From contig NZ_JARJHT010000003.1 in assembly GCF_029269745.1 (NCBI RefSeq), positions 62,001 to 126,000 on the forward strand: DNA of 64,000 nt. Reading direction: 5' to 3'. A program made the position numbers and the translations under genes. The notes beneath the pieces were generated by a model that saw nothing but the letters and a program-made list of their open reading frames with translations, made no database searches and was not told the DNA's origin. Origin of the DNA: Polluticoccus soli. Lineage in GTDB: Bacteria; Bacteroidota; Bacteroidia; Chitinophagales; Chitinophagaceae. Positions 1 to 9,480 of this stretch are shown piece by piece (position 1 is the stretch's first letter; each line of letters begins with the position of its first letter).

Positions 1-758
1 GCAAACTGCGAGAATACCACACAAATACCGAACGCAGCAATAAAGATGATGCGGGCAATGCCGTACTTCTTCAGGTCGCGACGCATCAGCCATCCGGCTA
101 TTATAGCCATGACGGTGAGCACTATGAATAGCGTAGTGCGATCGACAAGCAGCGTGGCCAGCGTAAGGATAATGATCGAAAATGCAAGGATCAGTATTGC
201 ATTGGGTAATCCTTCGCGGTACATCACCAGGAAGAAACAGAAGTACACAAGCGCAAGACCAGTCTCCTGTTGCAATATGATCAACACGGCGGGCACCAGC
301 GCAATTGCGGCACCGATCAGCCTATGCTTGAGTGTTTTAAAATTGGTTTCGGGCGACGATAGAAACTTAGCCAGTGCCAGCGAAGTAAATATCTTACAGA
401 CCTCACCGGGCTGAAAACGTACACTACCGACACCTAGCCACGAATGCGAGCCCTTTACATCTACACCTGCGAATATGGTAAGCACCAACAGGAAAAGCCC
501 CATGGTGTACGACAGATAAGCAAAAGATGAGAAGAACTTTGTATCCGTCCACACAATGAGTAGGCCGACAAACAACGAGATACCCAGCCACGTGAACTGA
601 CGCATGTGGCTTTTGTTCATCATGAATATGCTCGGGTCTGTGCTCCTGTATTCAACCGAAAATACGGTGAGCAGCCCGATCGTTACCAGGGCAAGATATA
701 ACAGTACTGTTATGCCATCGAGCCTGCTAAAAACGGATTTACCTTGATTTTCGGTCAT
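1..758 (-). CDS. rodA: RodA, rod shape-determining SEDS glycosyltransferase (3' end cut off by window edge)
   Basis: Reading the minus strand from the ATG at 756-758 gives an open frame running off the left edge (about 252 residues). It begins MTENQGKSVFSRLDG and continues as alternating hydrophobic segments, with the family-typical stretches KGSHSWLGVGSVRFQPGE and LQQETGLALVYF. These identify the FtsW/RodA/SpoVE (SEDS) family, the membrane-embedded peptidoglycan glycosyltransferases. The start lies inside the 3' end of mrdA (20 bp overlap), so the two genes are translationally coupled. Pairing with PBP2 favours RodA over FtsW, because RodA and PBP2 form the elongasome core. The C-terminal part is outside the window. 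Confidence 0.93.
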   Translation of the reverse strand, partial: MTENQGKSVFSRLDGITVLLYLALVTIGLLTVFSVEYRSTDPSIFMMNKSHMRQFTWLGISLFVGLLIVWTDTKFFSSFAYLSYTMGLFLLVLTIFAGVDVKGSHSWLGVGSVRFQPGEVCKIFTSLALAKFLSSPETNFKTLKHRLIGAAIALVPAVLIILQQETGLALVYFCFFLVMYREGLPNAILILAFSIIILTLATLLVDRTTLFIVLTVMAIIAGWLMRRDLKKYGIARIIFIAAFGICVVFSQF

Positions 759-2775
759 TTGCCTCTAAATATGTTTTTCTTAACCACCTGTTTATGTAGA
801 TCGAATCCCTTCTGTGAATGATGCTGTCTTCGTAACGCTGCTTCGCAATCCTGATCATCTCACGCTCCCTATCCTTCCGTTTATTGGCTGAATCGATGTC
901 GTCGATATAAGGATTGATCAGGTTTGCACCCAACATCCGGTCTTCCAGGGGACGCCTACTGCTATCGATATGACCAAACAGGTATTTTTCCATCATCAGA
1001 CTCGCGATCGGACCTGCCCACGTAGCACCAAATCCGGCGTTTTCTACAATTACGGCGATGGCGATCTTCGGGTTGGTGCGCGGGGCGAAGGCCACGAACA
1101 CAGAGTGGTCTTTCATCTTCATTGCCTGGCCATTCACTACAGCCTTGTTTTCAACCGTACCTGTTTTTGCACATATCTCCAGTCCCGGTAACTGTGCTAC
1201 CCTACCTGTACCATGCTCTACCACATCCTGCATACCCAAGGCCACTATCGAGAAGGTTGTATCAGGTATATGAGTCACTTTGTGTTTTACCTGGTACTTT
1301 TTCAGAATGGTATCATTCGGGTTGCCACCTATAGCTCGCACAAAGTGCGGTGTATAGTAGTAACCTTTATTTGCGATAAAGGCCATAGCATTCGCCATCT
1401 GAAGTGGAGTAACCGCGATCTCACCCTGTCCCATACCTACGAAAAGATTGGTGCAGGAGTTCCACACGCCGCGATACATCTTATTATATAAGTTACTATC
1501 TGGTACAAGGCCGGTGCCTTCGTATGGTATATCAACGCCCGTCTTATGGCCGAAACCAAATTCACGACAATACTGGCTCCATACCTGTGTACCCACCTTT
1601 ACGTTGCCAAACTTCTTAGAATCGGCAATAAGGCGGAAACAGTGTACAAAGTAGGCGTTGCACGAGTGGGCAATAGCCAGCCTTAAGTTAGCTGCGTGGC
1701 CGCCACCGGAGTGGGTACAGGCTATACCACGACCGCACTGGAAATAACCACCACCGCATGGATAACCAAATGAAGGCGTGATGGCGCCAACGTCCAGCGC
1801 TATCAGCGCGGTCATTGGTTTCATAGTAGAACCAGGTTGGTAAGACGCCTGTGTGGCGCGGTTGTACAACGGGTGTGTGGCGTCTGAATATAGTTTCGAA
1901 TAGTTCTTTGACCGTTCCCTACCCTTCAGCAGGTTAGGATCATAGGTAGGCGCGCTCACCATGGCCAGGATACCACCTGTCTTGGGATCTATCGCCACGG
2001 CGCTGCCTATCTTATTCACGAACAGCTTTTCGGCATATGCCTGCAGCTCTGCGTCGAGATACAATTCAAGGCTACGACCTGCTATAGCAGGAGTATCTAA
2101 AGTACCGCGCTTATATGGTTCTGTAGGACGGTTGAAGTTATCCCGCTCCAAGAAGTATACGCCACGCTGGCCGCGCAACACTTCTTCATAGCTGTTCTCC
2201 AGGCCGGCAATACCTGCATAGTCCCCCTGCTGGTAAGTTGAATATCGTGGCTTCTTCAGCATAGCTGGCGATACTTCACCAATGTACCCAAGCATAATTG
2301 CCGAGCTGGTATTGGGGTATGTGCGTATATGCCGCTCCGACAGTTCGAAGCCGGGGAACATATAAAGATTTTCGTGAAACCTCGCAGTCTGTGCAGGTGA
2401 AAGCTCTTCGATAATAGCGCCTTTACGCATCGGGCCATTCTTGATGCGTATACGGGTCAGCAGTTTTTCGAAGGTCGGTTTGTCGATGCCGAGTACATCG
2501 CACAGAGAGGTTGTATCCAGATTTTTGGAAACATTATTGGGTGTCACTAGCAGGTCGTATACCACCTGGTTGTACAACATCACTTTTCCTTTCCGGTCAT
2601 AGATCACACCTCTCGGCGGATATACCACTTTACGATAAATAGCAATATCATTGGCCATGATCTTATACTGATCCTCGAAAACCTGGAGGATGAATAACCT
2701 TACCAATATCACTAATGCAATACCGATAAACAGGAACCTGATGACTAACTGGCGCGGGTTGGCCGCTATGGACAT
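739..2775 (-). CDS. mrdA: Penicillin-binding protein 2 (elongasome transpeptidase)
   Basis: The 678-residue class B PBP is anchored by one N-terminal membrane segment (about residues 11-31). A pedestal/dimerisation region follows, with PPRGVIYDRKG near residue 53. The transpeptidase domain carries all three active-site motifs: S316-T-M-K319 (nucleophile Ser), S371-C-N373 and K537-T-G539. It cross-links peptidoglycan in the periplasm during cell elongation. The downstream gene is rodA, its usual partner, overlapping by 20 bp. A -7-like box TAGGTTTG lies on the minus strand at 2807-2814, about 30 bp upstream of the start, but no clear -33 box is visible. Length and motif order are normal for the family. 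Confidence 0.96.
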   Translation of the reverse strand: MSIAANPRQLVIRFLFIGIALVILVRLFILQVFEDQYKIMANDIAIYRKVVYPPRGVIYDRKGKVMLYNQVVYDLLVTPNNVSKNLDTTSLCDVLGIDKPTFEKLLTRIRIKNGPMRKGAIIEELSPAQTARFHENLYMFPGFELSERHIRTYPNTSSAIMLGYIGEVSPAMLKKPRYSTYQQGDYAGIAGLENSYEEVLRGQRGVYFLERDNFNRPTEPYKRGTLDTPAIAGRSLELYLDAELQAYAEKLFVNKIGSAVAIDPKTGGILAMVSAPTYDPNLLKGRERSKNYSKLYSDATHPLYNRATQASYQPGSTMKPMTALIALDVGAITPSFGYPCGGGYFQCGRGIACTHSGGGHAANLRLAIAHSCNAYFVHCFRLIADSKKFGNVKVGTQVWSQYCREFGFGHKTGVDIPYEGTGLVPDSNLYNKMYRGVWNSCTNLFVGMGQGEIAVTPLQMANAMAFIANKGYYYTPHFVRAIGGNPNDTILKKYQVKHKVTHIPDTTFSIVALGMQDVVEHGTGRVAQLPGLEICAKTGTVENKAVVNGQAMKMKDHSVFVAFAPRTNPKIAIAVIVENAGFGATWAGPIASLMMEKYLFGHIDSSRRPLEDRMLGANLINPYIDDIDSANKRKDREREMIRIAKQRYEDSIIHRRDSIYINRWLRKTYLEANDRKSR

Positions 2776-2911
2776 GATAATAAAAGCGTTAATAAAACTT
2801 CTATCGCAAACCTACTTGAAAAAGCTGATACTACTGTCATTCAAAAACATAATGCTCTGCTAATTTTATCCCCTTCTGTTAGTTGCGAAAAAAAATATTT
2901 CGAAAAAAAGT

Positions 2912-2943
2912 TTTGCCTTTTTACAAAACACGAATTACCTTTG
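2912..2943 (+). promoter_or_regulatory. Bacteroidota-type promoter of tRNA-Gln
   Basis: TTTG at 2912-2915 and TACCTTTG at 2936-2943 are separated by 20 bp. This matches the Bacteroidota primary sigma consensus (TTTG, 19-21 bp, TAnnTTTG). The tRNA begins 18 bp further on. Confidence 0.85.
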
Positions 2944-2960
2944 CATCCCGCTAACGCAGT

Positions 2961-3033
2961 TAGTCCGATGGTGTAACGGTAGCACAACAGATTTTGGTTC
3001 TGTTTGTCTTGGTTCGAATCCAGGTCGGACTAC
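2961..3033 (+). tRNA. tRNA-Gln (anticodon TTG)
   Basis: The cloverleaf can be folded by eye. The acceptor stem TAGTCCG (2961-2967) pairs fully with CGGACTA (3026-3032). The anticodon stem ACAGA/TCTGT (2987-2991, 2999-3003) encloses the loop TTTTGGT with anticodon TTG at 2994-2996. The T arm contains GGTTCGAATCC. CCA is not encoded. The gene is a stand-alone unit with its own promoter and terminator. Confidence 0.95.
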
Positions 3034-3038
3034 TCGAG

Positions 3039-3068
3039 AAAAGACCTTGCAATACAAGGTCTTTTTCT
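3039..3068 (+). terminator. Rho-independent terminator of tRNA-Gln
   Basis: AAAAGACCTTG (3039-3049) pairs perfectly with CAAGGTCTTTT (3055-3065) around a 5-nt loop, followed by further T residues. Confidence 0.9.
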
Positions 3069-3209
3069 TTTTGGCTTCTTCGCCATTAAATTATGCTCAA
3101 AGCATAAACGTTCCCGAGTTTTTTCCCGTCTATACTACAAACTGTTTTTTTCAGTAATTTGAAAGAGATTAACCCCCGTTTGTATTTAATTATTTGCCAC
3201 ACCGCCATT

Positions 3210-5537
3210 ATGAACAAAAACACACGCTTATCTGTCTCTTTCCGGAGATTACTGCTGGCTCTTTGTATCATCACAGGTTTTCGGTCACACGCGCAGCCGC
3301 CGGTTTGCTTCGGTCCGCCCGGTACGGGGTTGATCTACTACCTGCAGGGCGGCATCATGCAGTACAATCCTGCTTTGCCTGTTTCGGGCACTAACCCAAC
3401 CGCCAATACCATTCCTATGCCTGCAGTAGGTGGCGGCGGACTGGCGGTGAGTAATAACCTGAACGGCCCGGGCCCTTCGCCCACTTTTTATCTTGTAGGC
3501 GGCAGCACCGGTACCTATGTGTATTGGGATGGCACTACCTGGGTTAATACAGGTCACATCGCTTCGGCTGTAAATCCCTGCGGTGCTGGTTCGTATATAT
3601 ATTCATTAAATGGCGGCTCGGGACAGGTTTACAGGTACGATGGTACCGGTAACGATGTACTGATCACCACAATAGCGAGCTTTGCATCGGGCGGCCCTTA
3701 CGATCTTGCAGGCGATAACTGCGGGAACTTTTATGTACTTAGGTTAAACAACACGCCATCCCCCCCTTACCTGAATAAATACGATCCTTCGGGAACCCTG
3801 CTGGCTTCTTATACAGTTACAGGGGCCACGCCAACGCTTTCGGGTGGTGGTATGGGCATCATTGGCAACACTGTTTATTGCCACAACTCAAGTGGTTTCT
3901 GGATAGGTACAATCGCAGGCACCAATGTAAACTTCACGCTGATGCCAGGCGCGCCTAGTATTAGCCCCAGCGATTTCGGCACCTGCGCCCTGGGCTCGCT
4001 GGCTGTATCGCCCAAAGCAAGCATTGACACAGGCTATTATTGTGGTACCGGCGCCGGCATACCTGTAAGCCTTGTAGGCGGTACTCCGGTAACTATCAGC
4101 TGGTCTGTAATGAGTGGTGCCGCTACCATTTACGGCTCAGGCGCCAGCGTTACCGTAACGGCAACTTCTGATGCTAAGATATTGATGGATGCAACAGTAA
4201 CCGATCCATGTGGTGGCTCAGGCACTGTAGTAGGAAAGGATACTGTTACCATTATTGTACCGACTGCCACATTGGTTGCAGGCAACAACCCTACCATTTA
4301 TGGCTGTGGCGACTACATCGATACTCTTAACGCCAGCATAACAAACATCAAACCATGGATGCCGTACATAATAGCATGGGAGCCGACGTCCAATATCATT
4401 TCGGGAGGAGCCACGCTCACACCTGTCATCAATCCTCAGACCAATATGTGGTTCAAGGTTACAGCTACAACTAAAGCAACACAGGGCGGGTGTACCTGGA
4501 GCGACTCTGCATTCGTAACACTTGTGGATGCCAAAGTAGACGCAAATTTTGGCTTCCAATACCATTTTGGATGCAACGTCGACACGGTGATGCTGACGGA
4601 CAGCTCAAAATCAGCACTCGGTGCACTTACTTACTATTGGACGTTCGGCGACGATGACCATGGGACGGCGCTTACTAAAAACCCGATATACCTTTATAAA
4701 AAACAAAACTTTTACGAGATCCGTTTGCATATAGCCAATGATCATTGCAAAGACACCGCAATAAAAACTGTAGATCTTAACCACCCGCTTGTAGCAAGAT
4801 TTGACTTCCCGGACGCTAAGATCTGCGAAGGTGATACTATTGAATTTAATTCTGCCAGTTCCATCATAAGCCTGCCAAGAACACCGGCAAAATATCAATG
4901 GTACTTTGGTGATGGTAAAACCGACACCATTGTAAACCCGAGACATGCATACCCGGACACCAAGGTGTACGTCCCTACCCTTATCGTGTTCGACTCATTG
5001 GGTTGTACAGATACCATCTCGCACACCATAGACAACATCATACCCAATCCATACGTAGACCTCGGTCCCGAAGACACGCTGATATGTAAACAGCTGCCCC
5101 TGCATCTGCCCGCAGGCATTAGTGCCCGCGGCGATAAGTGGGTGTGGAGTGATGGTTCAGAGCAAGCCAGCAAGATCGTCAACAAGCCGGGTATTTATAT
5201 TGTGAAACTCTACAACGAATGCGGCTTTGGATCAGACACTATTGATATCAAGGTGCAAGATTGCTCAGTTTTCTTCCCGAATGCATTCTCGCCCAATGGC
5301 GATGGCAAGAACGACCTGGCTAAGATCATCGGTGACCTGCCAAACGTTACCGCATGCGAGATGGCTATCTTCAACCGCTGGGGCGAAAGAGTGTACTACA
5401 CGCTTAGCAAAGACGAAGGCTGGGACGGCATGTACAAAGGCGAACCACAACCGATCGGCACTTATTACTATCGAGTAAAGTATACCAGCAGTGGCGAAAA
5501 ATATGAAATAAAAGGAGACGTCATCCTGGTTAGATAG
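3210..5537 (+). CDS. Secreted PKD-domain protein with gliding-motility (T9SS type B) C-terminal domain
   Basis: The open frame extends upstream to 3159, but the ATG at 3210 gives a classic signal peptide (MNKNTRLSVSFRRLLLAL, cleavage after SHAQ), so 775 residues are proposed. The N-terminal third resembles a beta-propeller of the NHL/Kelch sort, with Gly-rich YxYxLNGGSGQVYRYDG-like blades; this is inference. Two PKD-like domains follow (YYWTFGDDDHGT and YQWYFGDGKTDT). The last ~85 residues, from FFPNAFSPNGDGKND through IFNRWGERVY to GDVILVR, are the CHU_C/type B gliding-motility tail (TIGR04131 family) that directs export by T9SS. It is probably a cell-surface or released protein. The ligand is unknown. 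A strong terminator follows, so the gene is monocistronic. Confidence 0.88.
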   Translation: MNKNTRLSVSFRRLLLALCIITGFRSHAQPPVCFGPPGTGLIYYLQGGIMQYNPALPVSGTNPTANTIPMPAVGGGGLAVSNNLNGPGPSPTFYLVGGSTGTYVYWDGTTWVNTGHIASAVNPCGAGSYIYSLNGGSGQVYRYDGTGNDVLITTIASFASGGPYDLAGDNCGNFYVLRLNNTPSPPYLNKYDPSGTLLASYTVTGATPTLSGGGMGIIGNTVYCHNSSGFWIGTIAGTNVNFTLMPGAPSISPSDFGTCALGSLAVSPKASIDTGYYCGTGAGIPVSLVGGTPVTISWSVMSGAATIYGSGASVTVTATSDAKILMDATVTDPCGGSGTVVGKDTVTIIVPTATLVAGNNPTIYGCGDYIDTLNASITNIKPWMPYIIAWEPTSNIISGGATLTPVINPQTNMWFKVTATTKATQGGCTWSDSAFVTLVDAKVDANFGFQYHFGCNVDTVMLTDSSKSALGALTYYWTFGDDDHGTALTKNPIYLYKKQNFYEIRLHIANDHCKDTAIKTVDLNHPLVARFDFPDAKICEGDTIEFNSASSIISLPRTPAKYQWYFGDGKTDTIVNPRHAYPDTKVYVPTLIVFDSLGCTDTISHTIDNIIPNPYVDLGPEDTLICKQLPLHLPAGISARGDKWVWSDGSEQASKIVNKPGIYIVKLYNECGFGSDTIDIKVQDCSVFFPNAFSPNGDGKNDLAKIIGDLPNVTACEMAIFNRWGERVYYTLSKDEGWDGMYKGEPQPIGTYYYRVKYTSSGEKYEIKGDVILVR

Positions 5538-5552
5538 ACGAACTTAAAATTT

Positions 5553-5588
5553 ATGCGAAAGCCTTCCTCAGGGAAGGCTTTCGCATTT
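5553..5588 (+). terminator. Rho-independent terminator
   Basis: A perfect 15-bp stem, ATGCGAAAGCCTTCC (5553-5567) with GGAAGGCTTTCGCAT (5572-5586), and a TCAG loop. The T run is short. Confidence 0.85.
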
Positions 5589-5631
5589 AGTAACGGGCAT
5601 TTTATATCTTTCGCACCAAATCATTGCTAGC

Positions 5632-6858
5632 ATGGCACACCCGTTGCCGGTTTTTATCCTTCAGCTCATCATCATCATCATTGCCTCGAGGCTGTGCGCC
5701 TTCCTCTTCAAAAAAATAGGACAGCCTCCGGTGATGGGAGAAATAATTGCGGGCATAGCGTTGGGACCATCATTGTTCGGCGCACTAGCACCGGATATCA
5801 GCGCCTTCATTTTTCCGCCGGCCTCGCTGGGCAATCTGCAATTACTGAGCCAGATCGGCCTCATACTTTTCATGTTCGTGATAGGTATGGAGCTTGACCT
5901 GAACATCATCAAAAGAAAAGCACGTTCCGCCGTGTTCATCAGCAATGCGAGTATCATCCTGCCATTTGCTTTGGGCGCCGGCTTATCGTTTTTTTTACAC
6001 ACCAGCTATGCTCCTGCAGGAATATCTAAACTGGCGTTTGCCTTGTTCATGGGTATTGCGATGAGTATCACCGCGTTTCCTGTGCTGGCACGCGTACTGA
6101 AAGAAAAGAACCTTTCACAAACTAAACTGGGAGCGGTTGCATTGACAGCTGCTGCCATCAATGATGTGACGGGCTGGTGCATACTGGCCTTCGTAATAGC
6201 ACTGGCAAAAGCCGATGGAATGGCCACATCATTTTACACACTCGGTGCAACCATTGCATACATGGCAGTGATGCTCCTCGCAGTTCGTCCTTTCCTGAAG
6301 AAACTATCTGCACAAAAATCAAACGATACGCTGATCAAGCAATCTAGTCTTGCTATTATCTTTCTCATCCTCCTGGGTAGTGCTTATGCCTGTGAGGTGA
6401 TCGGCATTCACGCGTTGTTCGGTGCATTTATGGCTGGTGTGGTAATGCCGATCGAGTGGAATTTTCGTAAGCTCATTATCGACAAAGTAGAAGATGTTGC
6501 TTCTATCATGTTCCTGCCAATATTTTTTGTGCTTACCGGTTTGCGCACGCAGATCAACTTGCTGAACGATCCGGCACTGTGGTCGATTTGCCTGGTGATA
6601 ATTGCACTGGCCATTATCGGCAAATTTGGTGGTAGCTATATCGCTGCGCGCATAGCGGGTGAATCAAAACACGACAGCCTTGCAATTGGCGCGTTGATGA
6701 ACACACGCGGCTTGATGGAACTGATCATTCTCAACATCGGTTATGACCTGGGTATTCTTTCTCCGGAGATATTTACCATGATGGTGATCATGGCATTGGT
6801 GACTACATTTATGACCAGCCCGGTACTCGATCTGCTGAAGACGAGGCACGATCAGTAA
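5632..6858 (+). CDS. CPA2-family cation:proton antiporter (KefB/NapA-like membrane domain)
   Basis: The 408 residues form about 11-12 hydrophobic segments with the Na+/H+ exchanger fold, including the early motif KKIGQPPVMGEIIAGIALGPS and the core NDVTGW around residue 180 that supplies the ion-binding Asp of CPA2 antiporters. The C-terminal half contains GALMNTRGLMELIILNIG, also typical. It exchanges Na+ or K+ for protons across the inner membrane; the ion cannot be told from sequence. There is no TrkA-N or other C-terminal regulatory domain, so it is a bare transporter. It converges with the DUF5686 gene, the two stop codons being 2 bp apart. A box TATCTTTC upstream resembles a -7 element. 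Confidence 0.9.
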   Translation: MAHPLPVFILQLIIIIIASRLCAFLFKKIGQPPVMGEIIAGIALGPSLFGALAPDISAFIFPPASLGNLQLLSQIGLILFMFVIGMELDLNIIKRKARSAVFISNASIILPFALGAGLSFFLHTSYAPAGISKLAFALFMGIAMSITAFPVLARVLKEKNLSQTKLGAVALTAAAINDVTGWCILAFVIALAKADGMATSFYTLGATIAYMAVMLLAVRPFLKKLSAQKSNDTLIKQSSLAIIFLILLGSAYACEVIGIHALFGAFMAGVVMPIEWNFRKLIIDKVEDVASIMFLPIFFVLTGLRTQINLLNDPALWSICLVIIALAIIGKFGGSYIAARIAGESKHDSLAIGALMNTRGLMELIILNIGYDLGILSPEIFTMMVIMALVTTFMTSPVLDLLKTRHDQ

Positions 6859-6860
6859 GC

Positions 6861-9410
6861 TTACATTTCAGCCGCCGATCCTCCACTAATACTTATGGGG
6901 ACACCCAAAAGGCTTAGCCCTATACGTATACCCGTCATTTGCCTGTTCATTTGATCCCAGGAATGCACCACGTCTACACGCAGGAAACGGTAGGCTTTAA
7001 AACCAAGGTTATCGATGCCCGCAAATGCCTCCGTATAGTAGCTATTGGTGCCTGCATAAAATGTATTGGTGCCCAGAACGAGGTACCATTTAGCCTGGCG
7101 CAATAATGGAATCTTGTTGGTAAGCAGCCCTTTCAGGTAATATTCCAGGTGCAACTCTCCATATAATTTTGCCGTATTGCTGTATTGGTAATAGGGCGCC
7201 AACTGGAAGCTTTTCAAATAGGGCGCTGCCACAAACACTTCATTATCGGCAAGGTGCATCAGGTCTGGCAGGCTCACATATTTGTCATTCAGAAAACCAC
7301 CAACAGATGCAGTGTATGACATGCTGCCCAGCAACTTCAGGTTCATGTCGTCTTCAACCGAGAACCGCCATTTGTCGAAATCCGTTTTACTGTCAAACAC
7401 CCCGGCGATCCCTTTCTGGTACCATATGCTGAACAAGGGCCAGTTGCTACCATGCGGTTGCTTATAGGTAGGATACAAAGTATAGGTAGTGCCAGGCCTG
7501 TACGCCAGCCATACCGTAGCTAGTGCGGCATTATGTTCTTCCCATTTTACCCAGGCCAGTTCGTCCGGAACGTTTGAGGTCAGCTTTTCGTCCGACCAGG
7601 AAAATGAAGTCGTATTTTCTAATGGCAGTCTGTGTTGGTAGTCCATCTTGGCATACCACCTGAAACCATTACCATAGTGGCGCTCTACAAATACAGCTCC
7701 GTTCCAGCGCTCATATATTTTCATATGATTGCGCGCACGCAGCAAAGTAGATACTGTATTATACAAAGGCTTTAAAGTACTCTGTGGGTTGTATTGGTAA
7801 ACGTATTTGCCTCCTTCCGCACCTATCTGCCAGTATCGTCCTTTCCAATCTCGTTGGTTAGTAGTATACACCGTCCTGCCAAGCGCGTTGAAATGTTCGT
7901 TGCTGAAGCCGTAACGAGTATAGAGGTTGGTCTGTAATGACTTACCTGTATCAATATTATACTTCCACGAAAACTTCGGTGACACGTTAACACCCTCCAC
8001 GGTATTATAGTTCACAAGATCGAACGACAATAAAGAGTTTGTAGCGAACTCATGCTTATTTTTCCTTGAGTTGTATTCATAGCCCCCACGCAGAATATCT
8101 CCTAAATGAAACCTGTTACCCTTTCTTCTTATTGAATCATTGCGCACGGGATCATTCTGCAAAACCAATATGCTGTCCTTTACAGTATAGTCATGCACCT
8201 CATCGCTCTCCAGTGGTATAGGCCGCTTATCTGCCCAGTACGAAGTATCTTTTTTATTGGCATCTTTTTCATAGATGCTAATGATCTTATCGTTGAACAC
8301 CGTATCTGGCACTGGCTCATTCACCTTTTGCTTGTCATACACCGTAGCCATATACCCTGTTATATCCAACCCGAAAAATTTCAGCGTCAGGTACATCACC
8401 TGGTTTTTGATCACCCAGGTATCTTTTTTCATTGGCAGAAACACCTGCTGAAATCTCAGCGTATCAAAAAACTCAAGGTTCGACTTCGTCGTTGCCATCA
8501 GGTCAAGGCTGTGTATGGCCCAGTCATCTTCAACAATGTACAACGTGCCTTTTAGCAGTGGTTCGTAATCACGTTTAGGTGTTACTTCAATCTTATTGAT
8601 GGTGTGGTTTCCTTCGCGAAACTCGCCCTGGTATTTATAAGTATAGTAGTGCAGTGCATTATCGCTAATGGGGGAAACAAAACCTCTTGGGGCTATACCC
8701 TGCCACTGGCATGCATTGTTTTCATAAAATGTGATCACCGGCGGTAACTGCGACATACCAAAACCATTTGGATCTCCGCTTTGGCGCACAGAACGGATGA
8801 TGGTCCGTTCCTTTCCATTGGCCGCATAATAATCTGCTTCCTGCTCTGCCAACATCCAGATGCCCTTACCGCTGGAATCAAAGCCCATCTCTGATTTCGC
8901 CTCCTTCCCCTCTTTCTTACTCATCAGGCCAGGTATTGATGTAGGCATAGCGCGATTGCGCAACACTGTTTTCAGATAGGCCGATGTCTGAAACGACTTT
9001 ACCTGCTCCAGATGGAACTCGCGCTTTTTGATGGCTTTGCGTATGATGGCATAGGCGGGATCTTCCGCATTGGCCTTGATCACTACGGTCTTCATTTCCA
9101 GCGCCAGGTCCTGCAACTGAAAATCATGGCTGATCGTTTCATCTCCTTTGATGGTAACTGTAAAGGATGCCTGCTTGAAACCCATGTATTGGCAAAGCAC
9201 TTTGTGCGTACCGGGCGCCAATTGCAACTGGTATTGGGCTTCAGCATTGGTAGTAGTCCCCATGGTTGTGCCTTGCACAAATACGGTAGCAAATAGCAGC
9301 GGTTCTCCTTTATCGTCGGAAACCTTGCCTTTTAATACACCGGCAAATACAGGCAACGATGATATAGTAGCCAGCAACAGGAATAAGCTGTAGAGGTGTT
9401 GTCTTTTCAT
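6861..9410 (-). CDS. DUF5686 outer-membrane protein with carboxypeptidase-like regulatory domain
   Basis: The 849-residue protein begins with a signal peptide (MKRQHLYSLFLLLATISSLP, cleavage near VFAG). A CarboxypepD_reg-like beta-sandwich spans about residues 24-110 (GVLKGKVSDDKGEPLLFATVF). The remaining ~730 residues match the DUF5686 family by its opening AYAIIRKAIKKREFHLEQ. The last ~400 residues have the alternating aromatic pattern of an outer-membrane beta-barrel. The family is specific to Bacteroidota, and its biochemical role is not established as far as I know. No partner gene is adjacent: the kinase upstream is a nucleotide-salvage enzyme. Confidence 0.88.
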   Translation of the reverse strand: MKRQHLYSLFLLLATISSLPVFAGVLKGKVSDDKGEPLLFATVFVQGTTMGTTTNAEAQYQLQLAPGTHKVLCQYMGFKQASFTVTIKGDETISHDFQLQDLALEMKTVVIKANAEDPAYAIIRKAIKKREFHLEQVKSFQTSAYLKTVLRNRAMPTSIPGLMSKKEGKEAKSEMGFDSSGKGIWMLAEQEADYYAANGKERTIIRSVRQSGDPNGFGMSQLPPVITFYENNACQWQGIAPRGFVSPISDNALHYYTYKYQGEFREGNHTINKIEVTPKRDYEPLLKGTLYIVEDDWAIHSLDLMATTKSNLEFFDTLRFQQVFLPMKKDTWVIKNQVMYLTLKFFGLDITGYMATVYDKQKVNEPVPDTVFNDKIISIYEKDANKKDTSYWADKRPIPLESDEVHDYTVKDSILVLQNDPVRNDSIRRKGNRFHLGDILRGGYEYNSRKNKHEFATNSLLSFDLVNYNTVEGVNVSPKFSWKYNIDTGKSLQTNLYTRYGFSNEHFNALGRTVYTTNQRDWKGRYWQIGAEGGKYVYQYNPQSTLKPLYNTVSTLLRARNHMKIYERWNGAVFVERHYGNGFRWYAKMDYQHRLPLENTTSFSWSDEKLTSNVPDELAWVKWEEHNAALATVWLAYRPGTTYTLYPTYKQPHGSNWPLFSIWYQKGIAGVFDSKTDFDKWRFSVEDDMNLKLLGSMSYTASVGGFLNDKYVSLPDLMHLADNEVFVAAPYLKSFQLAPYYQYSNTAKLYGELHLEYYLKGLLTNKIPLLRQAKWYLVLGTNTFYAGTNSYYTEAFAGIDNLGFKAYRFLRVDVVHSWDQMNRQMTGIRIGLSLLGVPISISGGSAAEM

Positions 9411-9480
9411 TGTAGTGGGCGAGGGTTAATGAGTCACTCTATCCCGTATATCGGCCGGCCGGGCAAAAAGTTACAGTTTG

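Noticed and set aside
46-414. Open frame of 122 residues on the plus strand
   Set aside because: It is opposite to rodA, whose membrane protein motifs are clear on the minus strand.
3086-3274. 62-residue open frame on the minus strand between tRNA-Gln and the PKD gene
   Set aside because: It overlaps the signal peptide region of the PKD gene and shows no domain or upstream signal.
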